From Campanula takesimana (taxonomy: Eukaryota; Streptophyta; Magnoliopsida; Asterales; Campanulaceae), in the NCBI GenBank assembly GCA_026119855.1, contig JAOWBW010000016.1:1488001-1552000 (forward strand): 64,000 bases of DNA, given 5' to 3'. This document shows, piece after piece, positions 1 to 8,948 of the stretch; the first letter of the stretch is position 1; each line of letters starts with the position of its first letter. The notes beneath the pieces are model-generated. The model ran no database searches. It was not told the DNA's origin and saw nothing but the letters and a program-made list of their open reading frames with translations. The position numbers and the translations under genes were made by a program.

Positions 1-939
1 ATTTTAAGTACGCTTTGGCGCACCACTAAAAACTAAATTAATTAGGTAGACAACTCTTGTCAATCATATCTCATATGACTCTCTCAGTTCTTTTCATGAG
101 ATTCTTTAAGAAATCCAATTTCAATAAGCATGTTAAATCTCATCTTTGCCTTAAGCCCAAATTTGTTTTGACGCTTAATTAAGTCCAACCATTTTAAACG
201 CATAGGAAACTCTTATTCACTCATCTTGCTCATACATGAATAAAATCAATGCACCTCGCTTTGGCGAGCCCACACAAAACTACCCATATATAAAAAAGTG
301 TTTTAATCATGGCATGGCAGAAGGACTTAAAACTTTCTTTGAAGGTTCATCACATATAGCATATAACATATTTATGAGCACATAATATAAACATGTTACG
401 TATCAAGTTTAGCCACTAAATTAATCTCCATTAATTTAAGCATAATATTTATGTGTCTTTAGTTTCTCTATAATTATGAGAATGAGACTATTTCAACTTT
501 GGTTATTATCTCCAAATCAAGACAACAAGAAGTGCGGCCGAAACTAAGCCATAAGGCATCCACAATTCCGCACTAATTCAAGAAACCAAGAAAGTAGTCT
601 ATGTGGCCGAAACTAAGAAATAGATGGTCTCGATGAACGTAGGCCAATTGCATCCACAATTCCACATGGATCTCCAATCTTTGAATCAAGAACTTTGTTT
701 CTCAATTTTAGCAATTATGAATTCTTCATAATTTTAACTTCGTTTTATCTTTGAAACTTTGATTGCGATCAAGTTTGGGAAACACAATCTCGAAGAACGT
801 AGATTAGCCATCCAAACCTTGAAGCAATCTTAGAATCACAAGACTAAAACAAATAGGAAAATCAAACCCCAAGATCCACACCCAAACCAACTGCCCAAAA
901 CCCACTCCAGACCAGCAGGTCTGGCTTGGTCTTGTCACT

Positions 940-1066
940 GGTCCGGTCGGACCCCATCAAAATTCCAGATTCTGACTCTGACCGAAAATCAAAAACCAGA
1001 ATCCTGACAACTGTGCGGCTGCCCAAGAAAAACTGTGCGGTCGCCCAAGATTTTCTGTGCGGTCGC
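940..1066. repeat. Palindrome array in copia leader, 22-bp phase
   Basis: Three copies of a TGTGCGGYYGC motif have cores starting at 1016 (CGGCTG), 1038 and 1060 (both CGGTCG), exactly 22 bp apart. The last copy is a full palindrome, CTGTGCGGTCGCACAG. Upstream at 940-953 is GGTCCGGTCGGACC, the palindrome type otherwise seen in the Athila-like element at 17379-24735. The TGTGCGG copies match the LTR array of the same element. Confidence 0.85.
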
Positions 1067-1353
1067 ACAGTAGCATCAGACAGAATTTTTAAAGTTCGAA
1101 AATTTGTCTCAAAATTGTTTTTCCCCGATTATCAAAACTTTGATCCAATCAAAATTTATAATCAAACAATTCAGAATCCATCATAATTTTTAGTGCGATT
1201 GAATAGTGCGATTAAAGTTGTAAAATAATAAACCACATAAAATCATATAACACATAAACATCATATAATCCAATATTCATATCATGCTAGGAACATAAAC
1301 AATTTATATACACACAACATGATCTAGGTATTGAAATAATCAACATGAACGGG

Positions 1354-1365
1354 GTTCTGATACCA
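1354..1365 (-). promoter_or_regulatory. Primer-binding site, tRNA-iMet type
   Basis: On the minus strand this reads TGGTATCAGAAC, one mismatch from the canonical plant copia site TGGTATCAGAGC. It begins one base after the LTR end. It fixes both the orientation (minus) and the inner boundary of the LTR. Confidence 0.9.
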
Positions 1366-1803
1366 CTGTTGGGTTTCCAAGTAACATGCGCAGCGGAAAA
1401 TAGCATTTAAAATTTTATGAAACCCAAAGCCCATAGATCCGTTCATATGATTAAATCAAATACTTGCAATATGAATACTAGAAAGACTAACCCTTGATGA
1501 CTTGAGTTTGGTCTTTGATCTAGGTGGAGAAATTGAAGCTTTAATCACGAACAAGTAAGAACACGAACTTTGAAGATGATGAGCTTCACCCTCTAGCGGT
1601 ATCCACACCTTGAACGAATATCAAGAACACTTGATCTTGGTTGCTAGACCAAACTTGTGAAACACGTTTTCACAATTAATATAAACTATATGGAATATTA
1701 TTTTGTTCTTCAATCTAGGATGTCTTAGAACAAAATAAAACTCTCTCAAACTCTTTGGAGACTTGCACAAAAGCTAGGGTTGAGTTCTGGCCGAATTTGG
1801 TTG

Positions 1804-1811
1804 TTTATATA
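1804..1811 (-). promoter_or_regulatory. LTR TATA box
   Basis: The minus-strand sequence is TATATAAA. The palindrome array starts about 95 bp upstream in the sense of LTR transcription. Confidence 0.55.
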
Positions 1812-1901
1812 CAAGTTAGACCTATTCCAAATAAGAAACTTGTGTCAAAACCCGTCCAAAATCCTTTTCCTAATTAAATCAGGAAATCTGTCCCGACTCA
1901 C

Positions 1902-1978
1902 TATGCGGCCGCCCAAAATCAGGTGTGCGGTCGTCCAAACATGTGCGGCCGCCCAGCCTGGTTTGTGCGGTCGCACAC
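1902..1978. repeat. LTR palindrome array GTGCGGYCGC, two pairs at 22 bp
   Basis: Cores (CGGCCG or CGGTCG) start at 1906, 1928, 1946 and 1968. The spacings are 22, 18 and 22 bp, so there are two pairs. Three copies keep only one arm of the palindrome, and the fourth is GTGCGGTCGCAC. The array is directly followed on the right by sequence conserved among the three related LTRs. Confidence 0.9.
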
Positions 1979-2806
1979 CAGGATCAGAGAGCCTTAATTT
2001 TCCAATATAGTCCTTTAAGGATTCGTTCTATTGTGTGTGACCCTCTAGGATTATACTAAGTTGGCAATGGGTTCAAACATGAATCCATAAGATATGATTA
2101 GGTTCTAGCAAACCGTCATACCTACCCAAATAGTATAACTAGATATAAGTTCGTATTCCTTTAGAATATGTCACAATCCCTTTGTCCACGATCTCATTGA
2201 ACACAAGTCATGGTCAAACGGTCAACTTGTTTTTGTTTAATACTTTCTCGATTCCGAATATGTTGATAATCCAAATGACATTGATCTAATCAATTCATAT
2301 GAGTCCGGCCGAACATTTTCATCAACAGCATTCCTACGAGAGGCCTAAGCTTGAGATCTCTCCGAAGAGGAACGAATCCATTTAACTTATTATTCTTCCC
2401 TACGTGAATCCGATTATGCCAATCATACCCTTTATAACTACCCGGTTAAAGGTAGCGTTTGAATATGTCAATCATAATGTTCATCAAGTGGAAGACTATA
2501 ATAACTTCATGTCTAAGGATTCGAATGACATAACTAATATGAGATGTATGTACGACATGGACCATGACATAAATCTCATACGGCGGGTCATGTCCAGTAC
2601 CTTGTTCCAAACAAGTACCCATAAATCTAACATGATCATCCCATGATCATTTAGCCTTTATACTAGTGCTTAACAAGTACTAGGGACGGAGATTATTATA
2701 AGTAAACATGAACAACAATAATAATCAAAACATCTCTTTATTGATATGAAATAAATGATGACAATTACAGCGTTTATTAAATGTGCCTAGGGCACCACTA
2801 CCAACA

Positions 2807-3724
2807 CTGGATAGATAAGGAATCTGAACATACTGACCAGATACGCGTAAGGCAGCCGTACGGCTCCATCAGAGTCGTACGGTCACAGTGCAGATGCCCA
2901 TATTTTTCCAGCCTTTTTAATTTGTTCTATTGTGTGTGACCTAGTAGGATTATACTAAGTTGGCAACGAGTCCAAACCATTCAGAATCCGTAAGTCATAA
3001 GCGGACTCTAGCAAGCCATTATGACTACCCAAATAGTATAACTTTGAAAGTCCAAAGTTACCTTATAGAACATGTCACAATCCTTTTGTCACGCGATATC
3101 ATATTGGACATAAGTCATGGTCTAAGTCAACTTATGTTGTCCAATGCTTTCTCGATCTTGAGTAGACTGATATGAGCAAATGACATTGATCACATCAATT
3201 CATTTTGGGCATGGCCATGCACTATCATCAATCTCACTCATCGAGTGGCCTAAGCAAATATCTCTCCGAAGAGGGACAAATTCCATCTTGACTTATCATT
3301 CTTCCTTACAAGAGTCCGATCATGCCAATCGTAGCCTTTATAACTACCTGGTTAAGGGTAGCGTTTGAGTACGTCAAACATAATGTTCATCATGTTGACG
3401 ACTATGATAATCTCAGGTCTAAGGATTCAAATGGTATGACTATTATGAGATTTAATTATGACATTTGATCATGACATAAATCTCATAACGGGTCAGTCCA
3501 TTACCTTGTTCTCCAACAAGTACCCATAAGTTTAATTTCCATCAAGTGCACATAATCATCATATGATCATCCATTAAACTTATACTAGCTCTTCATAAGT
3601 GCTAGGGACAATTATTATTATAATAAACATACAAAATATATAATAATCGGGTTTGTTATCTCTATAACAATGAAAACATGATGCAACGTAAAGGCCTTTC
3701 TCAAGGGTCAAAGGCATAATAACA
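2807..3724 (-). repeat. Related copia-type LTR, truncated on the left
   Basis: This aligns by eye with the right half of the LTR at 1367-2806 and with 5980-6330, sharing the TGTGTGTGACC, AAGTTGGCAA and CTCTCCGAAGAG blocks. It stops abruptly at 2806/2807 where the other element begins, so that element probably inserted into it. The right end is placed at AATAACA (3724), an inference. Near its left edge are AGCCGTACGGCT (2854-2865) and a GTCGTACGGTC copy, with CGTACG cores 19 bp apart. Confidence 0.6.
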
Positions 3725-3832
3725 TGTTTCACATGCAAAGAGTTCATGAAGTACTTGAGAATATTTGAACTTAAATCTTTTTTACTTCCGCAAGGTCCTT
3801 AATTGGATCTGATCACCACAATATTGGTCAAT

Positions 3833-4875
3833 GTATAAATCTCAACGCAAGTGCAAGAATTTATACCCAAGTAGTTAAAGAGCCAAAATTATCTTAACAT
3901 AAAGTTGAAACTCTAAAACAGCATTAAGATTATTATGATGAACAAGAAAGAGATTGAATGGGAGAATTAAATCTATAGCATAAAGATCTAGTATTTGCTA
4001 CTACCAATCCATGAATCTATAAATTTAGCTACTCATATTCATAACAAAGAAGCAAGAAAAATAATAAAGAACATCAAAACCTGGAATAAATTGATGAAAA
4101 TTTTGATACAAATCTTGAATCCTTGAATAAAAGTATGTCCCAAAATATTGTGTATGGAGTGTTATATCTATACTAGGGCTAAGGAGGTGTAAAAATATGA
4201 AAAACCCTATGATTCCTTGTTAAAAAAGGAGAAAATAATGTTACTGACTGGATTTCCACAGGAGCCCTTGGTATTTTTGAGTTTCCAAAAAATCCCTTCG
4301 AAAATTCCCCAAAGGTCCTCCAAAAATTCCAGAAAACTAGAAATTTGGAAATTACTAAAAAGCTCATAATAATTTTGATAATTCCTCAAAGGTCCCTAGA
4401 AAATTCCCCTAAGGTCCCTGGAAAATTCCCCTAAGATCCTTGGAAAATTCCCCCTAAGGTCCCTGAACACGTGGGCGCTTGCCCTATAGTAGGTGGGCGC
4501 TTACTTGGGTTTTTAGCTAGTGTATTTTATGCCCAAATAACATGCGGGCGCCTGCTATTGAGCAGGCCTGGTTGTGATCTGTTGTTGTACTTTTGTCGCG
4601 CAAACTTCCGAAGACCATAACTTCTTCATACGAACTCCGATTTGGACGTGTAAACTATCCAATGGACTTGATTTCTCAGAGGTCACATCTCTTTATCTTT
4701 ATGTCCTGGTCCGTTCTTTATCCTTCATTTTCGCATTTTACCGCATATGAATCCATACATTCTTTCGCTCCTTTCCTATACTCATAAACACTCCAAAAAC
4801 CATCAAAACACCCAATGTTGAGCATCTAATAAGTCATAAAAGTATATGATTTGGATGGGTAAAACACATCCATCA
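3833..4875 (-). repeat. Gypsy-like LTR (boundaries approximate)
   Basis: On the minus strand the LTR starts TGATGGATGTG immediately after a purine tract (AAGCTTGGGGGGTATT, plus 4876-4892). It ends near a GCACTTGCG-type sequence common at the ends of plant gypsy LTRs. It contains 22-bp tandem units and GC motifs (4377-4571). No coding sequence is seen. The left boundary is uncertain by tens of bases. Confidence 0.5.
4377..4571. repeat. 22-bp tandem repeats followed by GGGCGC motifs
   Basis: Four tandem units of the type GAAAATTCCCCTAAGGTCCC start at 4377, 4399, 4421 and 4443, a period of 22 bp (the last is 23). They are followed by GTGGGCGCTT at 4471 and again at 4493, also 22 bp apart, then GCGGGCGCCTGC (4544-4555) and CAGGCCTG. 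Degenerate earlier units reach back to about 4290. Confidence 0.8.
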
Positions 4876-5311
4876 AATACCCCCCAAGCTTATCTTTTAC
4901 TCGTTATCGAGTAAAATAAAACAAATATAAAACTATAAACAATAAAAACAAGTATTTTTGGGATGTTCTCAATACATATGGGAGTCGTTAGCCAAAAGTC
5001 TCAGTGTCTCTCACACAAATGCCATCAAATAGGTACCATCATAGAACCAAATTGCAACACATACACACTACAAACTCTTTTGCTTTTCCATCGCATCATG
5101 ATAGGATGAGTGATGTTGGTGATCAATGTGACCAAAATAAGATTAGTTTATAGGATCACTTAAGTTAATGCTCTTAATCCACAAATGATGATGACTATAC
5201 ACAACCCCATTCAAGGACACTCATAATCATGTATACACAGTTGTCAACCCGGCTACCGATATTGAAAGAACGTATGGCATAGAGTTTTAAGCACACAAAT
5301 GTGCGAGGCTA
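4876..5311 (-). mobile_element. 3' untranslated internal part of the gypsy-like element
   Basis: This starts with the polypurine tract complement (4876-4892) next to the LTR. The rest is AT-rich, without an ORF, and looks like the long 3' noncoding region typical of plant gypsy elements. It is cut off at about 5311 by the next LTR. No other feature is visible. Confidence 0.4.
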
Positions 5312-6355
5312 GGTTCACGGTTATAAAACCCAAGATCCCCGAATCCGTTCATGATGATTAAATTAAATATAAGATGAATTTAGAATACTAACCGTTGTTG
5401 TGCGTTTAAAATTTCAGGTTTTCAAATCTTCAAGCTTTATGATTTGATCTTCTCCACGTTCTTCAAATCACGATCAAAGGAACATGAACTTGAGATGCTA
5501 AAAGAATCACCCTTTATGTGTATCCGCACGCGAACGAATATCTAGAGCAATTCTAGATCCGAACTGCTAGATCCAATCATTACAAAACGCACTTTTCTAA
5601 TCTTCAAAGGCAATATGAATTTATTGGTGTTCTTGAGCTTTTGATTCTCAATCTAGACTCAAGAATATGTTTCTCAAACATATAGGGATTCATATGTTTA
5701 AGGTTTGAGTGAAAAGATGTATTTATAGTCCCTAGTCATTAACCCTTAATGACCTAAGAAACCTAAATCCGATCACCCAATTAAACTGCTGAAAATCCGG
5801 CCCAAACACTCTGGCACGGTGTTGCTCACAAAGTGGCACGGTCGTGCCAAATGGTGCGAATGTTCAAAACATTCTGGCATGGTCGTGCTCACAAATCGGC
5901 ACGGTTGTGACACAAACTGGCACGACCGTACGAAACCAGTTTGACAACTTTTTTTTTTTTTCCAATTTTAGCATTTTGATCAATTCGTTCTTTTGTGTGT
6001 GACCCCATAGCATTATATTAAGTTGGCAATGAGTCCAACCAAGGTCAAACTCATAAATCATGAGCGGACTCTAGCAAGCCATCATGACTACCCAATTAAC
6101 ATAACTTAACGAAGTTCGTTTATCCTCATAAAACATATCACAATCCTTTTGTCACGCGATATCATATTGAACATAAATCACGGTCTAAGTCAACTTAAGT
6201 GTCCAATGCTTTCTCGATCCCGATTATTATAATGTATCATATACACATGATCATCGATTAAACTTATACTAGTTCTTCATAAGTACTAGGGACGGGGATT
6301 ATGTGATTATTATAATGTGTTGAACGAATATGAAAAAAGTGTTTTACTAAACACG
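5312..6355 (-). repeat. Third related copia-type LTR, left end truncated
   Basis: The left part matches 1425-1480 (the ACCCAA..ATCCGTTCAT block) and the right part matches 2900-3640. It has a minus-strand TATA box at 5720-5727 (TATAAATA) and a palindrome array at 5813-5928. It ends about 360 bp upstream of the HCF145-like start codon, so it may affect that promoter. The right boundary is approximate. Confidence 0.6.
5813..5928. repeat. LTR palindrome array GGCACGGTCGTGCC, 21-23 bp phase
   Basis: Copies of GGCACGGTCGTGCC start at 5813, 5835, 5853 (degenerate), 5876, 5898 and 5919. Pairwise spacings are 22, 18, 23, 22 and 21 bp. Only 5835 is a complete palindrome; the others keep one arm or a mutated core. 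The array begins about 90 bp upstream of the minus-strand TATA box at 5720-5727. Confidence 0.85.
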
Positions 6356-6714
6356 TTTTACATTGTTTAGCTTTTACAACTTGTGGAGCAAAATTTCGGA
6401 GGTGCAATTCTAAGCCCCTCAGAATGGCAGTGAAATTATCCCAAGCTAGAAAGTATGTACTGTATAGATTATAGAGGGACTAGTTGTGGAAAAGTATAAA
6501 GTACAGGGACAAGGCGTGTCATAACCCATTCACCTTTCACCACCCACTTGTCCCGCTAAAATTGAAAATTACCAAACGGCCCATAACCGTACTAGTTTTA
6601 AGCCACACATGAGCCCAGAAAACAGACATAATCCCTCCAACGATATTTTGACGTCGTCATCAACCCTTCATCCCCAACTCACACACACACTCCACACACA
6701 CACACACACTCTCC
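6356..6714 (+). promoter_or_regulatory. Promoter and 5' UTR of the HCF145-like gene
   Basis: This is unique-looking sequence between the LTR and the start codon. It ends in an AC-rich microsatellite (about 6681-6710) directly before the ATG, typical of a plant 5' leader. I could not place a convincing TATA box. Confidence 0.5.
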
Positions 6715-7476
6715 ATGGTCAATTGCAAAGCTTCATCAACCTTTACTCACATTTCAACCTCCACTAATTTCCCTCCAAAACCCTCAGAATGTAGAAACCC
6801 CCACAAATTTCAACCATCTTTCCTCAGAATCCGCGTTTCCGTTTCATCTTTCGATAGATTTAGATGGCCAAATACAGAGTGTTCCCCCATTGTTGATGCT
6901 AGTACCGTTAGTGATTCGATTAAAGGAAGCAGGGTTTGTGGTGGTGGTAGTCGAAATGGGTCGCAAGGAATTAGGGATAGGAAAGTGGAGTGTGAAGTGG
7001 AGGTGATTTCTTGGAGGGAACGGCGAATTAAAGCCCAAATTTCTGTTGATGCTGATGTTGAATCTGTCTGGGATGCTCTTACTGATTATGAACGCCTTGC
7101 TGATTTCATCCCCAATCTTGTTTCCAGGTACTTATTTATATTGTCATTGAATGGATTTTGTACTAATATAGGAGTATTATGGAATGAAATTATTGTTGTT
7201 GCTCATGAAACGGGAAATTCCTATAGGATCGATCGGTCTAAGTACTTATTCTTTTGCTGAGAAAGAGATAGACATTGGTGCTTGTATTGAGATTGGTGTT
7301 CACGTTTGACTCAATTTTATGTTTTCATTCTTAATTTTATTTTGCCTCTGTGATTGTTTGACTGGACACTATGGTACTTTATGTAGTAGGAGAATTCCAT
7401 GCCCATATCCAGGACGGATATGGTTGGAACAGAGAGGCTTGCAGCAGGCGTTGTATTGGCATATAGAAGCTCGCGT
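6715..7476 (+). CDS. HCF145: HCF145-like chloroplast SRPBCC protein, partial (exon 1, intron, start of exon 2)
   Basis: Exon 1 is 6715-7127, intron 1 is 7128-7386 (GT..AG) and exon 2 starts at 7387 and runs into the gap. The first 50 or so residues are rich in Ser, Thr and Arg and poor in acid, as in a chloroplast transit peptide. From about residue 85 the protein reads VECEVEVISWRERRI, then DALTDYERLADFIPNLV, and across the splice IPCPYPGRIWLEQRGLQQ. These are hallmarks of the first SRPBCC/polyketide-cyclase-like domain of Arabidopsis At5g08720 (HCF145), which is needed for psaA mRNA stability and photosystem I; that role comes from the family. The acceptor at 7385-7386 keeps the frame and the expected spacing. 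The second SRPBCC domain and the C-terminal TMR repeats are absent. No further exons occur downstream, so the gene is broken, interrupted by a large insertion, or misjoined at the gap. Confidence 0.85.
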
Positions 7477-7576
7477 NNNNNNNNNNNNNNNNNNNNNNNN
7501 NNNNNNNNNNNNNNNNNNNNNNNNNNNNNNNNNNNNNNNNNNNNNNNNNNNNNNNNNNNNNNNNNNNNNNNNNNNN
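7477..7576. other. Assembly gap (100 N)
   Basis: Exactly 100 N, the conventional size for a gap of unknown length. The left side is coding exon of a host gene; the right side is decayed retrotransposon. Confidence 0.99.
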
Positions 7577-7919
7577 TGTGAGAGGGTCTAAGAATTGAGC
7601 CTCACACATTCTCCTCGAAGCGGCCCCACTTCTCTCTCACATAGGTGACTTCTTGAAGGTACCCGTATTAACCCGCTTGAACTTTCTCGAAGCGTAAGAG
7701 TCATTAAAATCCATAGGCTTATCCTTGTCCTTCGGAATATCACTAATAGGAATGGACTTGGGGGGTTTGACCCCCACAGTGACGCACGAGTCTTTTAACA
7801 GTTAGGTGGTCCCTTTGATCTAGTTCTTGGGATCTCCAGTCATCTAGATTGGGTTTTCCGCTGTGATCAACTCTAAGAGACTTTATGTCTCATTCCCCTC
7901 CATAATTTATAACTAACTC

Positions 7920-8100
7920 TCGGTTCTAACCATTTGGTTAACGGATCCGTTTTTCATTTGACTTCACATAGCCAAATTAGTTGAGAGTAGTTTCTTAATG
8001 GTGTTACGTTCTTTGACATATAAGTCAAGACCTACCATTATACATAGTGCTTTGTATTCAATCAATCACCGATTGACTTCTAGCAATACACCAATTGCTA
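7920..8100 (-). pseudogene. Copia RNase H C-terminal remnant
   Basis: On the minus strand 7927-7950 reads TDPLTKWL, matching the conserved ADPLTKxL motif near the copia pol C-terminus. About 100 bp upstream (8047-8063) is an EYKAL-like trace matching the EAEYxAL motif of copia RNase H. No continuous frame survives. For comparison, the less decayed copia A copy has MLADPFTKAL and MEAEFVA at 15800-16100. Confidence 0.6.
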
Positions 8101-8686
8101 GCACAAGCTTTATCCATTGAAATATCTTCTATAAATTGGCATAGCCTCTCGGCTTTCTCACCACAATTATCTTAAGCTATAAACTTAGATTCCGCTATGA
8201 ATCTATTTATAACTTATTTATTTAGAAGACTTCTTCCATGATATAGTCGCTTCTGTTAATAGAATACGAAACCACTCGTAGACCTTAAGTCTTTGATTTC
8301 ATATATCCAAATAGCATCGCTATATCTTTCAATTATCGATAGATGTCTAGTGTAATGTAATCCGTAATCTCGATTGTCATCTCAAGTACCTTAGTACTTT
8401 CACTATACATTTTCGATTACTTGTGTTCCAACTCACTAGACTTTCAATAATTCTCGAGTGTTCAACTTGAGAAACAATGTCAACTTCTATTCTTCAATAG
8501 ATGTTGACTCATGCCAATTGGGGTATAGTCATTGCTAAATAATCCTTGTCAATTTCTCAAGAGTTATCCATTAGATTTCTTAGAAATTTTCACTTCAAGG
8601 ATTGTATCCACTAAACCCATATCTCGTGCCTTTTCAAAAATTCCAAGAATTATATCTAATTTGCTTAATGCAAATTCATTAGTTCT

Positions 8687-8948
8687 GTTAGTAAATCAAA
8701 CCCAAAAGATAATAATAACGAACGCAAATCAACACAGAATATACGTGTTCACCAATCTCTATTGGCTACCTCCACGGGCAAAGGAAAACAGATATTATTA
8801 TGGCGGAGAAACAATTACAAGAAGATAATCACACTAATCAATGTTTGCATGACTTTGATCACAAAGTTCCTAGCTATGCAAATCCCTAGAACTAGAAATC
8901 TTGATTTGCGTTCGTTATTATTTATCTTTTTGGGTTTGATTTACTAAC
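8687..8948. mobile_element. Foldback or MULE-like MITE with about 45-bp inverted ends
   Basis: The left arm starting GTTAGTAAATCAAACCC (8687) is repeated inverted at the right end (ending 8948). About 45 bp match apart from two small indels. The flanks share AGTTCT (8681-8686 and 8950-8955), a plausible target duplication. No coding capacity. Long terminal inverted repeats suit a Mutator-type or foldback element; the family is not certain. Confidence 0.7.

Larger units (their letters stand above)
1..2806 (-). mobile_element. Ty1/copia LTR retrotransposon, 5' end only (continues left of window)
   Basis: A minus-oriented element whose 5' LTR (1367-2806) is followed inward by a tRNA-iMet primer-binding site at 1354-1365. 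Positions 1-1353 are therefore its untranslated leader and possibly the start of gag. No ORF over about 90 codons is present there, and the reading is AT-rich and non-coding. The gag-pol part and the 3' LTR would lie to the left of the window. The leader carries its own palindrome array (940-1066). The assignment to copia rests on the LTR ends, the iMet site and the minus orientation; no pol domain is visible in this piece. Confidence 0.75.
1367..2806 (-). repeat. 5' LTR of the copia element (1440 bp)
   Basis: Bounded by TGTTGG and CCAACA inverted ends. A minus-strand TATA box lies at 1804-1811 and a palindrome array at 1902-1978, upstream of it in the U3 sense. From about 2010 to 2700 it is clearly related to 2900-3660 and 5980-6330, with shared blocks such as TGTGTGTGACC and AAGTTGGCAA, so three members of one LTR family sit in the first 6.4 kb. 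Confidence 0.85.

Noticed and set aside
926..1186. Small ORFs overlapping palindrome arrays (also 17607-17846, 23467-23706 and 27776-28204)
   Set aside because: They open because GC-rich repeats lack stop codons. No domain, and they lie within LTRs or leaders.
2842..2849. TACGCGTA as part of the CGNNCG palindrome set
   Set aside because: Palindromic but lacks the CGNNCG core and is 14 bp from the next one, outside the 20-23 bp phase.
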